A DNA stretch of 8,516 nt, taken from JANMEX01 sp031423755. Lineage in GTDB: Bacteria; Pseudomonadota; Alphaproteobacteria; Rhizobiales; Rhizobiaceae. Positions 1 through 6,350 of this stretch are shown here, piece by piece. Numbering within the stretch: position 1 is the first letter of the stretch; the number at the start of each line of letters is the position of its first letter. The notes under the pieces are model-generated. The model had not been told where the DNA came from and searched no databases. It saw only the letters and a program-made list of their open reading frames with translations. The position numbers and the translations under genes are program-made. Location of the stretch: positions 1 through 8,516 of the forward strand of contig JANPGC010000219.1 in NCBI GenBank assembly GCA_031423755.1, written 5' to 3'.

Positions 1-80
1 CTCCCCTCAAGGGGGAGGAGAATCTCCGCGCCTGTTCCCCTCCCCCGTGAGTGGAGGAGTTAGGGGTGGGGGTGCCTCGC
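1..80. repeat. GC-rich palindromic repeat-like element upstream of the ferredoxin/ASKHA gene
   Basis: Bases 1-17 form an inverted repeat: ctcccc (1-6) pairs with ggggag (12-17) around a 5-base loop. A second C-rich block (about 37-46) is followed by G-rich blocks (about 54-80) that can partly pair with it. This pyrimidine-block/purine-block pattern resembles the intergenic palindromic repeats common in Hyphomicrobiales genomes. It lies directly before a gene start and may continue left of the window. The family assignment is from general resemblance only. Confidence 0.5.
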
Positions 81-111
81 ACGAAACTTTCCCACGCGGA
101 GCAGCCGCAGC

Positions 112-2148
112 ATGACCTCTCCCATAAACTCCGACCCCCTCGTCCTGTTCATGCCCTCCGGCAAGCGCGGCCGTTTCCCCAAAGGCACCGCCGTGCTCGA
201 AGCCGCACGCCAGCTTGGCGTCTATGTCGAAAGCGTCTGCGGCGGGCGGGCGACGTGCGGGCGTTGCCAGGTTGAAGTGCAGGAAGGCAATTTTGCCAAG
301 CACAAGATCGTCTCGTCCAACGACCATATCTCGGTACGAGGCCCGAAAGAGTTGCGCTATGCCGAAGTGCGCGAGATCGCGCCAAACCGCCGCCTCTCTT
401 GCTCGGCCACCATCGAAGGCGATCTCGTCATTGATGTGCCGCAAGACACAGTCGTCAACGCGCAGGTCATCCGCAAAGCCGTCGGCGACCGCGTCATCGC
501 CCGCAATCCTTCCATTCATCTTTGCTATGTCGAGGTCGAGGAGCCCGACATGCACAAGCCGCTCGGCGATATGGACCGGATGATCGTCGCGCTGCAAAAA
601 GACTGGGGTTACAAGAAGTTGGACGTCGACTTCTACCTGTTGCCGCAAGTGCAAAGCATACTGCGCAAAGGCAAATGGGGCGTCACGGCAGCGATCCACA
701 AGGACGAGGAAACCGAGACCCCACGCATTATTGCGTTGTGGCCGGGCCTGCACAATGAGGCCTACGGCATCGCCTGCGACATCGGCTCGACGACCATTGC
801 CATGAACCTCGTCTCGCTGCTGTCAGGCCGCGTCGCCGCCTCCGTCGGCATGCAAAACCCGCAGATCCGCTTCGGCGAAGATTTGATGAGCCGTGTCTCG
901 TATGTGATGATGAATCCGGGCGGCGCGGACGCCATCACCAAGGCGGTGCGTGACGCGATCAACAGTCTTGTCGATCAGGTTTGTACGGCAGGCAACGTCA
1001 AGCGCACCGACATTCTCGACGCCGTCTTCGTCGGCAATCCGGTCATGCACCATTTCTTTTTGGGCATCGACCCGACCGAACTCGGCGGCGCACCGTTTGC
1101 GCTCGCCGTCTCCGGCGCGGTCAAGGGCAAGACATCCGACATGGGCATCCCGCTCAATGAGGGCGCGCGTCTCTACATTGTGCCGTGCATTGCCGGCCAC
1201 GTCGGCGCGGACGCCGCTGCAGCAACGCTCTCCGAAGGCCCTGACCGTCAGGACGACATGATGCTGCTGGTCGATGTCGGGACCAATGCCGAGATCGTGC
1301 TCGGCAACCGCAAGCGCACCGTCGCCTGCTCCTCGCCCACCGGTCCTGCGTTTGAAGGCGCAGAAATCTCCTCAGGCCAACGCGCCGCCCCGGGAGCCAT
1401 CGAGCGTGTGCGTATCGACCCGGACACGCTCGAACCCAAGTTCAAAGTCATCGGCACCGAGCAATGGTCCGACGAAGAAGGCTTTGTTGAGAGTTCAGAC
1501 AAAACCGGCATCACCGGCATCTGCGGCTCGGCCATCATCGAAGTCGTCGCTGAAATGTTCCTGTCCGGCATCATCTCCGAAGACGGCGTCATCGACGGCG
1601 CAATGGCCGCAAGAAGCCCGCGCATCCTCGAAAACGGTCGCACCTTCTCATACCTCCTGCACGACGGCGCACAGCGCATCACCGTAACCCAAAACGACGT
1701 CCGCGCCATCCAGCTCGCCAAAGCCGCCCTCTACGCCGGCATCAAGCTGCTGATGGAAAAGCTGGGAGTAACCCACGTCGACGAAATCCGCTTCGCCGGC
1801 GCCTTCGGCTCCTTCATCGATCCAAAATACGCCATGGTCCTCGGCCTCATCCCCGACTGCGACCTCACCCGCGTCAAAGCAGTCGGCAACGCCGCAGGCA
1901 CAGGCGCGCGCATGGCCCTCCTCAACCGCACCCACCGCCGCGAGATCGAGGCGACGGTCGCCAAAGTCGAGAAAATCGAAACCGCGCTCGAGCCACATTT
2001 CCAGCAATTGTTCGTCCACGCCATGGCAATGCCCAACAAGGTGGATGCGTTTCCGGAGTTGGCGAAGGCCGTGAAGCTGCCGGAGCGCAAGGTGCTGGAA
2101 CTGGCGGCGGATGGCAGCAGCGGGCGGCGGGGCGGACGACGGCGTTAG
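112..2148 (+). CDS. Ferredoxin/ASKHA-domain protein, corrinoid-protein reductive activator (RACo/RamA-like)
   Basis: This 678-residue protein has an N-terminal [2Fe-2S] ferredoxin domain (about residues 10-112) with ligands C43, C49, C52 and C97 in the C-x5-C-x2-C...C pattern. A linker follows, then a large ASKHA ATPase-like domain (about 218-605). Landmarks there are DIGSTT (223-228), GNPVMHH (308-314), DVGTNAEIVLG (388-398), SSPTGPAFEGA (407-417), GICGSAII (469-476) and GAFGSFID (563-570). Family knowledge: such proteins use ATP to drive electron transfer that re-reduces inactive Co(II) corrinoid proteins to Co(I), rescuing cobalamin-dependent methyltransferases in the cytoplasm. The length is normal for the family. 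The ATG at 112 has a GGAG at 98-101. No corrinoid protein or methyltransferase is present in the window, so partners would have to lie to the left; that is inference. The C-terminus ends in an Arg/Gly-rich tail (about 669-678) that may not be conserved. The substrate pathway cannot be told from this gene alone. Confidence 0.9.
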   Translation: MTSPINSDPLVLFMPSGKRGRFPKGTAVLEAARQLGVYVESVCGGRATCGRCQVEVQEGNFAKHKIVSSNDHISVRGPKELRYAEVREIAPNRRLSCSATIEGDLVIDVPQDTVVNAQVIRKAVGDRVIARNPSIHLCYVEVEEPDMHKPLGDMDRMIVALQKDWGYKKLDVDFYLLPQVQSILRKGKWGVTAAIHKDEETETPRIIALWPGLHNEAYGIACDIGSTTIAMNLVSLLSGRVAASVGMQNPQIRFGEDLMSRVSYVMMNPGGADAITKAVRDAINSLVDQVCTAGNVKRTDILDAVFVGNPVMHHFFLGIDPTELGGAPFALAVSGAVKGKTSDMGIPLNEGARLYIVPCIAGHVGADAAAATLSEGPDRQDDMMLLVDVGTNAEIVLGNRKRTVACSSPTGPAFEGAEISSGQRAAPGAIERVRIDPDTLEPKFKVIGTEQWSDEEGFVESSDKTGITGICGSAIIEVVAEMFLSGIISEDGVIDGAMAARSPRILENGRTFSYLLHDGAQRITVTQNDVRAIQLAKAALYAGIKLLMEKLGVTHVDEIRFAGAFGSFIDPKYAMVLGLIPDCDLTRVKAVGNAAGTGARMALLNRTHRREIEATVAKVEKIETALEPHFQQLFVHAMAMPNKVDAFPELAKAVKLPERKVLELAADGSSGRRGGRRR

Positions 2149-2156
2149 AAGTTTTA

Positions 2157-3197
2157 CTATTTCAACAGGCAAACCTTGCCCAATCCATAATTTCCGACAG
2201 AACCGTCAGGTTGCATTAGCGTCGCAACGACGTGAAAGGACTTACCGGTTGTAACTACGTTCTTTGTACCTAGAAACCAACTTATCGCGCCTTTGGTTTG
2301 GCCTGTCGGAATTGTGATGTCGAAGAAATTAGATGCCGCATTCGGCCCTCCTGAAATCCAACCTAATTTGTCATTGTCCGTGGAAACTCTAATTGTTTGA
2401 TCAGCGAGCGCAGGCGCGGCAAGATTAATTTCGAATGTCGGCTCGCTGCCGTTGTTGGAACCTTCCAGATCACATGTCGTGCCAACATTTGCACCTGCAA
2501 TCAAAAAAGTGACAGAGTTGATAGAATTGCATGCAGGTTTATTGAAATCTAGTTCAATTACTTCCGACGACCAATCAAATGAAGTGTAACCACTGCCCAT
2601 CCAAATGTTAATTTCTGTAAAAACAACGCGGAAATATTTTTTCCCAGATATTACAAGACTGCCATATGTATCAGAATCAATATCGAATTCAAAAGTAAAG
2701 GCACCAGTTGAGCTTATCGAATTTATTGTTCCCAAAAATATCTCTTGAGACCAGTTGCCAGAAAGTGCAGGGCTCGTCGAAAAATAGAGCGAGAACCAAC
2801 CCGACGGATTTTGGTTAGCAGGTGTGACCTTACCGGAAACTGACTTCTTGCAGTGCGCGCCGAGCGAAAGGTGTCCCGCCGTTTCCATGTTTAATTCAAC
2901 TGCATTTGACGCCGCTTTCAAATTCGTATTTCGCATCCTTTGGACATATGAAGCCACTCTCTGTCCATTTTGAACTCTGCTTTCAGCAGTCTTCTCCCAG
3001 TTGACCTGCAAAATTGAGTCAACGCCTGAAGTCGGTGAATTTTCTATCGCTTCTGCTCCCGTCGAAAGAAGGGCCCCAGATGCAACAGACTCATTTAGTT
3101 TTCCATGGCTAATCCGATATTTCTTTAAAACAGCCTGAATTTGCAGATTGTTCGAGGAGTACTTTAGATAAGGCGGCTGGTAAGATGCTGCTGGCAT
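2157..3197 (-). CDS. Orphan AT-rich gene, hypothetical protein with predicted beta-sandwich regions
   Basis: I do not recognise this 346-residue protein. It begins ATG at 3197 behind a strong GGAGG at 3206-3210 (spacing 8) and ends with TAG, 8 bases from the stop of the convergent ferredoxin/ASKHA gene. Residues 1-120 are polar, with no signal peptide or membrane segment. Residues about 130-220 are rich in alternating hydrophobic and aromatic strands (for example KKYFRVVFTE, 186-195). Residues about 240-330 read like an Ig-like beta-sandwich: LAAPALADQTIRVSTDN, then ITIPTGQTKGAISW, then FHVVATL. This follows the pattern 'sapalad..v.vst / iptGqt.g / v.atl' of adhesin and surface-repeat domains. 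Only four Cys are present (116, 223, 242, 343). Its GC content is by eye in the low to mid 40s, far below its neighbours, and it uses many AT-ending codons, so recent transfer is likely. It could be a phage- or island-derived structural or effector protein; no function is assigned. Confidence 0.75.
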   Translation of the reverse strand: MPAASYQPPYLKYSSNNLQIQAVLKKYRISHGKLNESVASGALLSTGAEAIENSPTSGVDSILQVNWEKTAESRVQNGQRVASYVQRMRNTNLKAASNAVELNMETAGHLSLGAHCKKSVSGKVTPANQNPSGWFSLYFSTSPALSGNWSQEIFLGTINSISSTGAFTFEFDIDSDTYGSLVISGKKYFRVVFTEINIWMGSGYTSFDWSSEVIELDFNKPACNSINSVTFLIAGANVGTTCDLEGSNNGSEPTFEINLAAPALADQTIRVSTDNDKLGWISGGPNAASNFFDITIPTGQTKGAISWFLGTKNVVTTGKSFHVVATLMQPDGSVGNYGLGKVCLLK

Positions 3198-3205
3198 TTA
3201 TAAAT

Positions 3206-3210
3206 CCTCC
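3206..3210 (-). promoter_or_regulatory. Strong ribosome binding site of the orphan gene
   Basis: On the minus strand GGAGG stands 8 bases before the ATG at 3197. It is the strongest Shine-Dalgarno match seen in the window and fixes the start of the orphan gene. Confidence 0.8.
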
Positions 3211-3219
3211 GTTCAGCTT

Positions 3220-3248
3220 GTTATAAGATTGTGGTCGATATATTTAAC
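3220..3248 (-). promoter_or_regulatory. Putative sigma70-type promoter of the orphan gene
   Basis: The minus strand has TATAAC (3220-3225) as a -10 box and GTTAAA (3243-3248) as a weak -35 box, with a 17-base spacer. Transcription would begin near 3213, leaving a leader of roughly 16 bases that just contains the GGAGG. The -35 match is poor, so this is a candidate only. Confidence 0.4.
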
Positions 3249-3285
3249 CTGCGGCGTTCGTTACGTTGATGAACGGGAGAGTAAA

Positions 3286-3301
3286 TCACCCAAATGGGTG
3301 A
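3286..3301. promoter_or_regulatory. Perfect 16-bp palindrome upstream of the orphan gene, possible operator
   Basis: TCACCCA (3286-3292) and TGGGTGA (3295-3301) form a perfect dyad with a 2-base centre. It sits about 90-105 bases upstream of the orphan start and upstream of the candidate promoter. The near-absent loop makes an RNA hairpin less likely than a protein-binding dyad. No regulator is identified. Confidence 0.35.
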
Positions 3302-3411
3302 CGGCTCAGATGTTTTGAGAATATTAGTAACTCTATTTGCCCGAGCGTCGGGTGGTGGAGATAACAGCGGACAGCGCTGTGGGAGAAGGCGGCAGTAAGT
3401 TGCTGCAGTAG

Positions 3412-3640
3412 TTATTTAACCGCAATAACCGCTTTTCCGTTGGTTTGCCCTGTTTCAACATAGGCCTGCGCCTTACTTAAATTTTCTGAAAGGGTATATT
3501 TTATCGGCGACAGGCCAGATAGGGCCCACCTCTATGAGCGAGGTAATCTGCGCCAGTTGCTCGCCGCTTGGCTTCATAAACAGAAACGAATAGCCCATCC
3601 CCAAGGCTTTGGCCCTATTGCGCACTTCATGGTTCAGCAC
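3412..3640 (-). pseudogene. 3' remnant of a quinone oxidoreductase-type (MDR) dehydrogenase, frameshifted
   Basis: The minus strand read from about 3640 encodes VLNHEVRNRAKALGMGYSFL, then FMKPSGEQLAQITSLIEVG and PIWPVADKIY. After a frame change near 3493-3500 it continues as LSENLSKAQAYVETGQTNGK and AVIAVK, then TAA at 3412-3414. This is the last roughly 75 residues of a zinc-type/quinone-oxidoreductase medium-chain dehydrogenase, whose family C-terminus typically reads '...YVE.G...GK.V..V'. The two segments are in different frames (net +1 or -2 bases). Just beyond about 3640 an in-frame TGA ends the similarity, so the catalytic and Rossmann parts are missing. It is not a piece of the intact dehydrogenase at 4704-5744, which belongs to a different MDR subfamily. 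Confidence 0.75.
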
Positions 3641-3741
3641 GCGTCACCATTTTCATCTCCAAGCTCAAAGCCAGCGCCTTGCGCGAGGGCATGCCGTACC
3701 AGACGCTGATCAACTCAATCCTGCACAAGGCGGTGAACTGA
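3640..3741 (+). pseudogene. Remnant of a CopG-type ribbon-helix-helix antitoxin
   Basis: The plus strand encodes RVTIFISKLKASALREGMPY followed by QTLINSILHKAVN and TGA at 3739-3741. The 'R-V-T-I...', '...EGMPYQTLINSILHK' pattern is that of CopG-family (ribbon-helix-helix) antitoxins of type II toxin-antitoxin modules. The usual residues between the first beta-strand and the helix (after about ISK) seem to be missing, suggesting a small internal deletion. The N-terminal half is absent, no start codon with ribosome binding site precedes it, and no toxin gene is nearby. It meets the dehydrogenase remnant at about 3640. It is probably non-functional debris. Confidence 0.6.
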
Positions 3742-3756
3742 TCCCCACCCACCACC

Positions 3757-4563
3757 TCAGCACCGCCGGTAAACATACCCAGCACCACCCTTCGGCACCA
3801 ACATCCGGTCCCTCAATATGGTGGCCTTCGGCGACTGCGGGTCCTTACAAACCTTCTCAAACGTCCCGCGCAAATCGTCGGAATACTCAATATCGATAAC
3901 CTGCGCGCCATAAACACCCGTATACGCCCGGCATTCGTCCCAGCGGTGGCATTCTTCTGAAACCGCGAATGTGAACCCGATTTCACTGCGCCCTCGCTCG
4001 CTCAGCTCAGCCGCATTCTTCTGCCCCGCCGCCATCCCCGCAGACGTCGCCGCAAAAACCAGCATCTTGGCAAACGCCACAGAGTCCCCAACTGTCAAGC
4101 GCCCACCCGTGCGCGTGTATGAGTCCAGATTGTCGAACTCGACAGCCCGGAAGCCCTTGGCCGCGCAGCCCTTTATCACCGGAACCAACCGCCCCAAAAT
4201 CGCCGTGCGCTTGGCATCAGTCGAAATATCCAGAATATTCTCGTCCGGCCAATTCTCGTCCGCAATCGGATTGTCCTTTGCATCAAGCAGCAGCAGCGTC
4301 TTCGGCCATACATTTCCCGGCTGGCTCTGAAAGCCGTTGATATAACAGATGTTGAACAAGCCGGGCGCAGGCTGTCCCGTGCTGTCGCGCACAACGACAT
4401 TGACGCCGGCCGGCGGCGCATAAGCTCCGCCCAGTTGGTAATCAGCCTTGATATCCGCAGGCAGCGGGCCACTTTCGGCATGAGCGGTCAAGACTTGCGC
4501 GCCGCTCAACACAAGCCACGACAACAGAAAACGAAAATGCCAGCCGTTCAAAACCGTCTCCAT
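3757..4563 (-). CDS. Secreted GH114-like protein (endo-alpha-1,4-polygalactosaminidase family)
   Basis: This 268-residue protein has a classic Sec signal peptide (hydrophobic residues 10-25, AHA cleavage motif, mature start near E30). The mature part looks like a TIM-barrel of the GH114/DUF297 group. It begins LGGAYAPPAGVNVVVRD (44-60), continues GLFNICYINGFQSQPG (68-83), and carries the family's signature strand GFRAVEFDNLDSY (137-149), with acidic residues E142, D144 and D147. Later strands include GQKN (180-183), FAVSEECHRW (199-208) and IDIEYSDD (223-230). Family knowledge: GH114 enzymes cleave alpha-1,4-linked galactosamine polymers such as exopolysaccharides. Six mature Cys (73, 133, 205, 211, 239, 268) suggest disulfides and fit export. 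The start at 4563 gives the signal peptide; the ribosome binding site is weak. It is divergent from the alcohol dehydrogenase gene. The substrate is inferred from family only. Confidence 0.8.
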   Translation of the reverse strand: METVLNGWHFRFLLSWLVLSGAQVLTAHAESGPLPADIKADYQLGGAYAPPAGVNVVVRDSTGQPAPGLFNICYINGFQSQPGNVWPKTLLLLDAKDNPIADENWPDENILDISTDAKRTAILGRLVPVIKGCAAKGFRAVEFDNLDSYTRTGGRLTVGDSVAFAKMLVFAATSAGMAAGQKNAAELSERGRSEIGFTFAVSEECHRWDECRAYTGVYGAQVIDIEYSDDLRGTFEKVCKDPQSPKATILRDRMLVPKGGAGYVYRRC

Positions 4564-4703
4564 TCAATCGCGATCTTTCCCGCGCAACAGGTCGGCCCAT
4601 TGTGTCGTTAGAATGTCAGAAATTCCGCGCCGCGATCAAAGTTGAACTGGCTTCCGGCCGGGCAGCAGGGCATGAATAACGTCTGTCCGGGGAGACTATC
4701 TGC
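4564..4703. promoter_or_regulatory. Divergent intergenic region between the GH114-like and alcohol dehydrogenase genes
   Basis: These 140 bases must hold the start signals of both divergent genes. The plus strand has GGGGAG (4689-4694) with 9 bases to the ATG at 4704. I see no convincing -35/-10 pair on either strand; a minus-strand TTGATC near 4636 lacks a well-placed -10. No operator was recognised. Confidence 0.5.
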
Positions 4704-5744
4704 ATGCGCGCCGTCTACTACACCCAATTTCGCCAGCCGCCCGTCATCGCCACCCTCCCCGACCCCAAGCCAACATATGGCGGCGTGGTCATCAAGGTCG
4801 AAGCCACCGGCCTCTGCCGCTCCGACCACCACGGCTGGCTCGGCCACGATTCAGACATCCACCTGCCGCACGTCCCCGGCCATGAACTCGCCGGAACCAT
4901 TGTCGCCACCGGCAAACACGTCTCGCGCTTCCGCGAGGGTGAGCGCGTCACAGTCCCCTTCGTCGGCGGCTGCGGCCACTGCCATGAGTGCGCAACCGGC
5001 AACCATCAGGTCTGCGAAAACCAGTTCCAGCCGGGCTTCACCGCCTGGGGATCGTTCGCGCAATATGTCGCGGTCGATTTCGCCGACACCAACCTCATCC
5101 ACATCCCCGGAAGCATGGACTCCGTCACCGCTGCCTCGCTCGGCTGCCGCTTTGCCACCGCCTTTCGCGGCATTGTCGATGTGGCGAAAGTCCAGCCCGG
5201 CGAATGGGTGGCGGTGCATGGCTCCGGTGGCGTCGGCCTCTCCGCCATCATGATCGCCGCCGCCTGCGGGGCAAACGTCATCGCGGTGGATCTGGATGAG
5301 CGCAAACTGGCCCTCGCCCGCGAAATCGGCGCAGTTGCCGCCATCAACGCGAAGGATGCGCCGGACTTGGTGGCCGCAATCCGCGAAATCACATCAGGCG
5401 GCGCGCATGTGTCAATGGATGCGCTCGGCTCGCCAATCACCTGCTTCAACTCGATAGCCTGCCTTCGCCGCCGAGGCCGCCATGTTCAGGCCGGATTGAT
5501 GACCGGCGACCACGCCAGCCCCAAAATCCCGATGTCCAAAGTCATCGCCCATGAGTTGCAAGTCCTCGGTACCCACGGCATGCAGGCGCACCGCTATGAC
5601 GCGATGCTGGCAATGATCGCCGCAGGAAAGCTCGCGCCACAAAAGCTGATCGGCAAGCACATCACGCTGGATGAAGCCCCCGCCGCGCTGATGGCGATGG
5701 ACAAGTTCGACGGGCTGGGGATCAGCGTCATCACACAATTCTGA
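4704..5744 (+). CDS. Zinc-dependent alcohol dehydrogenase (MDR family)
   Basis: This complete 346-residue medium-chain dehydrogenase/reductase oxidises an alcohol (or reduces an aldehyde) using a nicotinamide cofactor in the cytoplasm. The catalytic zinc site is C38 (GLCRSDHHGW), H60-E61 (PGHE) and C148 (LGCRFATAF). The structural zinc lobe has C90, C93, C96 and C104. The Rossmann motif is VHGSGGVGLS (171-180), with an acidic D196 after strand beta2 (VIAVDLDERK), which in this family favours NAD(H) over NADP(H). The C-terminal part (about 290-346) completes the catalytic domain. The ATG at 4704 follows GGGGAG with good spacing. It has no co-directional neighbour, so it is probably monocistronic. 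Its substrate is not deducible. Nothing appears broken. Confidence 0.92.
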   Translation: MRAVYYTQFRQPPVIATLPDPKPTYGGVVIKVEATGLCRSDHHGWLGHDSDIHLPHVPGHELAGTIVATGKHVSRFREGERVTVPFVGGCGHCHECATGNHQVCENQFQPGFTAWGSFAQYVAVDFADTNLIHIPGSMDSVTAASLGCRFATAFRGIVDVAKVQPGEWVAVHGSGGVGLSAIMIAAACGANVIAVDLDERKLALAREIGAVAAINAKDAPDLVAAIREITSGGAHVSMDALGSPITCFNSIACLRRRGRHVQAGLMTGDHASPKIPMSKVIAHELQVLGTHGMQAHRYDAMLAMIAAGKLAPQKLIGKHITLDEAPAALMAMDKFDGLGISVITQF

Positions 5745-5764
5745 GACCTAATGTCTGGGTCAAA

Positions 5765-5780
5765 ACTCGCTGCGGCGAGT
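5765..5780. terminator. Short hairpin between convergent genes, possible terminator
   Basis: ACTCGC (5765-5770) pairs perfectly with GCGAGT (5775-5780) around TGCG. It lies 20 bases after the alcohol dehydrogenase stop. Read on the minus strand it is followed by TTTTG, a short T-run, so it could end minus-strand transcription from the SH3-like gene. On the plus strand no T-run follows. Confidence 0.4.
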
Positions 5781-5811
5781 CAAATGGTGTGATTTTCGAG
5801 AAGCCTGGGGT

Positions 5812-5843
5812 CCCCGCCAGCGGCTTGCCGCTTAAGGGCGGGG
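5812..5843. repeat. Long GC-rich palindrome, REP-like intergenic element
   Basis: CCCCGCC (5812-5818) pairs with GGCGGGG (5837-5843), and inside it AGCGGC (5819-5824) pairs with GCCGCT (5827-5832). The whole makes a 13-bp stem with a 2-base loop and a 4-base TAAG bulge. Without a T-run it is more like a repetitive extragenic palindrome than an intrinsic terminator, though it may still stabilise or attenuate convergent transcripts. Copy number cannot be seen here. Confidence 0.5.
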
Positions 5844-5920
5844 CAAAAGAGGTACGTGAGCACCGGAAGCGCAGTAAATCGCATCAGTTGGCCGCCGCAG
5901 TAGGGTTTTCAGCCAGACAT

Positions 5921-6277
5921 TCATTGCGGCCAGATGAACTTGCCCCTCGCCCAGCCGAGATTGGCGTCCTCGGTCATCACCTGACACCAGACATTGGGCT
6001 TCTTCATCCGCGAATATTTCCAGTTCACCGAACCGCCCGCATCGACGCGAAACGAAACATTGGTGACGATGTTCTTGCATCTGCCAGTCATTGAGACGTT
6101 GGCGTTCGCCGCGTATGCGTCAATGATTTTCGAGGTGGCGGCAGGCCACTTGCGCACTTTAAGCGTATCGGTAGGCGCGATGTTGATAACGGTGCCAGGC
6201 CAGAAGGCGGATGCAGCCGCCGGGAGGGCGGCAAAGGCAATCGTTGCGGCAAGTGCGGAGGCAAGAAGTTTGTTCAT
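5921..6277 (-). CDS. Small exported SH3-like domain protein
   Basis: I chose the ATG at 6277 (118 residues). It follows an AAGGGA-type ribosome binding site and gives an ideal signal peptide: K3, hydrophobic 4-20, and AASA cleavage near A24. An upstream ATG at 6310 would add 11 residues before the signal. The mature part (about 94 residues) resembles a bacterial SH3 type-3 domain: DTLKVRKWPAATSKII (37-52), then a pair C67 and C98 that could form a disulfide, then GWARGKFI (108-115), the usual closing strand of this fold. Such domains commonly bind peptidoglycan or other envelope partners; here that is inference. It lies 143 bases downstream of the nucleotidase gene on the same strand, probably as its own unit. 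Specific function is unknown. Confidence 0.78.
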   Translation of the reverse strand: MNKLLASALAATIAFAALPAAASAFWPGTVINIAPTDTLKVRKWPAATSKIIDAYAANANVSMTGRCKNIVTNVSFRVDAGGSVNWKYSRMKKPNVWCQVMTEDANLGWARGKFIWPQ

Positions 6278-6350
6278 GACGGTGTTCCCTTTGGTTTGAA
6301 TGATGAACACAAGCCTAAGAATGCCCCGCTTTATCCTCTCTGAACAGATG

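Noticed and set aside
7..753. Long open frame on the minus strand opposite the ferredoxin/ASKHA gene
   Set aside because: It is antisense to a clearly conserved domain with Fe-S ligands. Its low-complexity translation is a by-product of GC-rich codons.
1648..2172. Minus-strand open frame across the end of the ferredoxin/ASKHA gene
   Set aside because: Shadow frame. It overlaps both conserved ASKHA motifs and the end of the orphan gene, with no start signal or family.
2168..2180. Hairpin ggcaa/ttgcc as a terminator for the ferredoxin/ASKHA gene
   Set aside because: It is only 5 bp, lies inside the orphan coding region and has no T-run.
3340..3352. Hairpin cccga-gcg-tcggg as a terminator or RNA gene
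   Set aside because: Short stem with no T-run on either strand, and no conserved RNA structure could be recognised.
3609..3899. Plus-strand open frame of 96 codons
   Set aside because: It crosses both gene remnants and the 3' end of the GH114-like gene in a non-conserved frame.
6278..6310. Longer start for the SH3-like protein at 6310
   Set aside because: The ATG at 6277 has a ribosome binding site and begins directly with the signal peptide.
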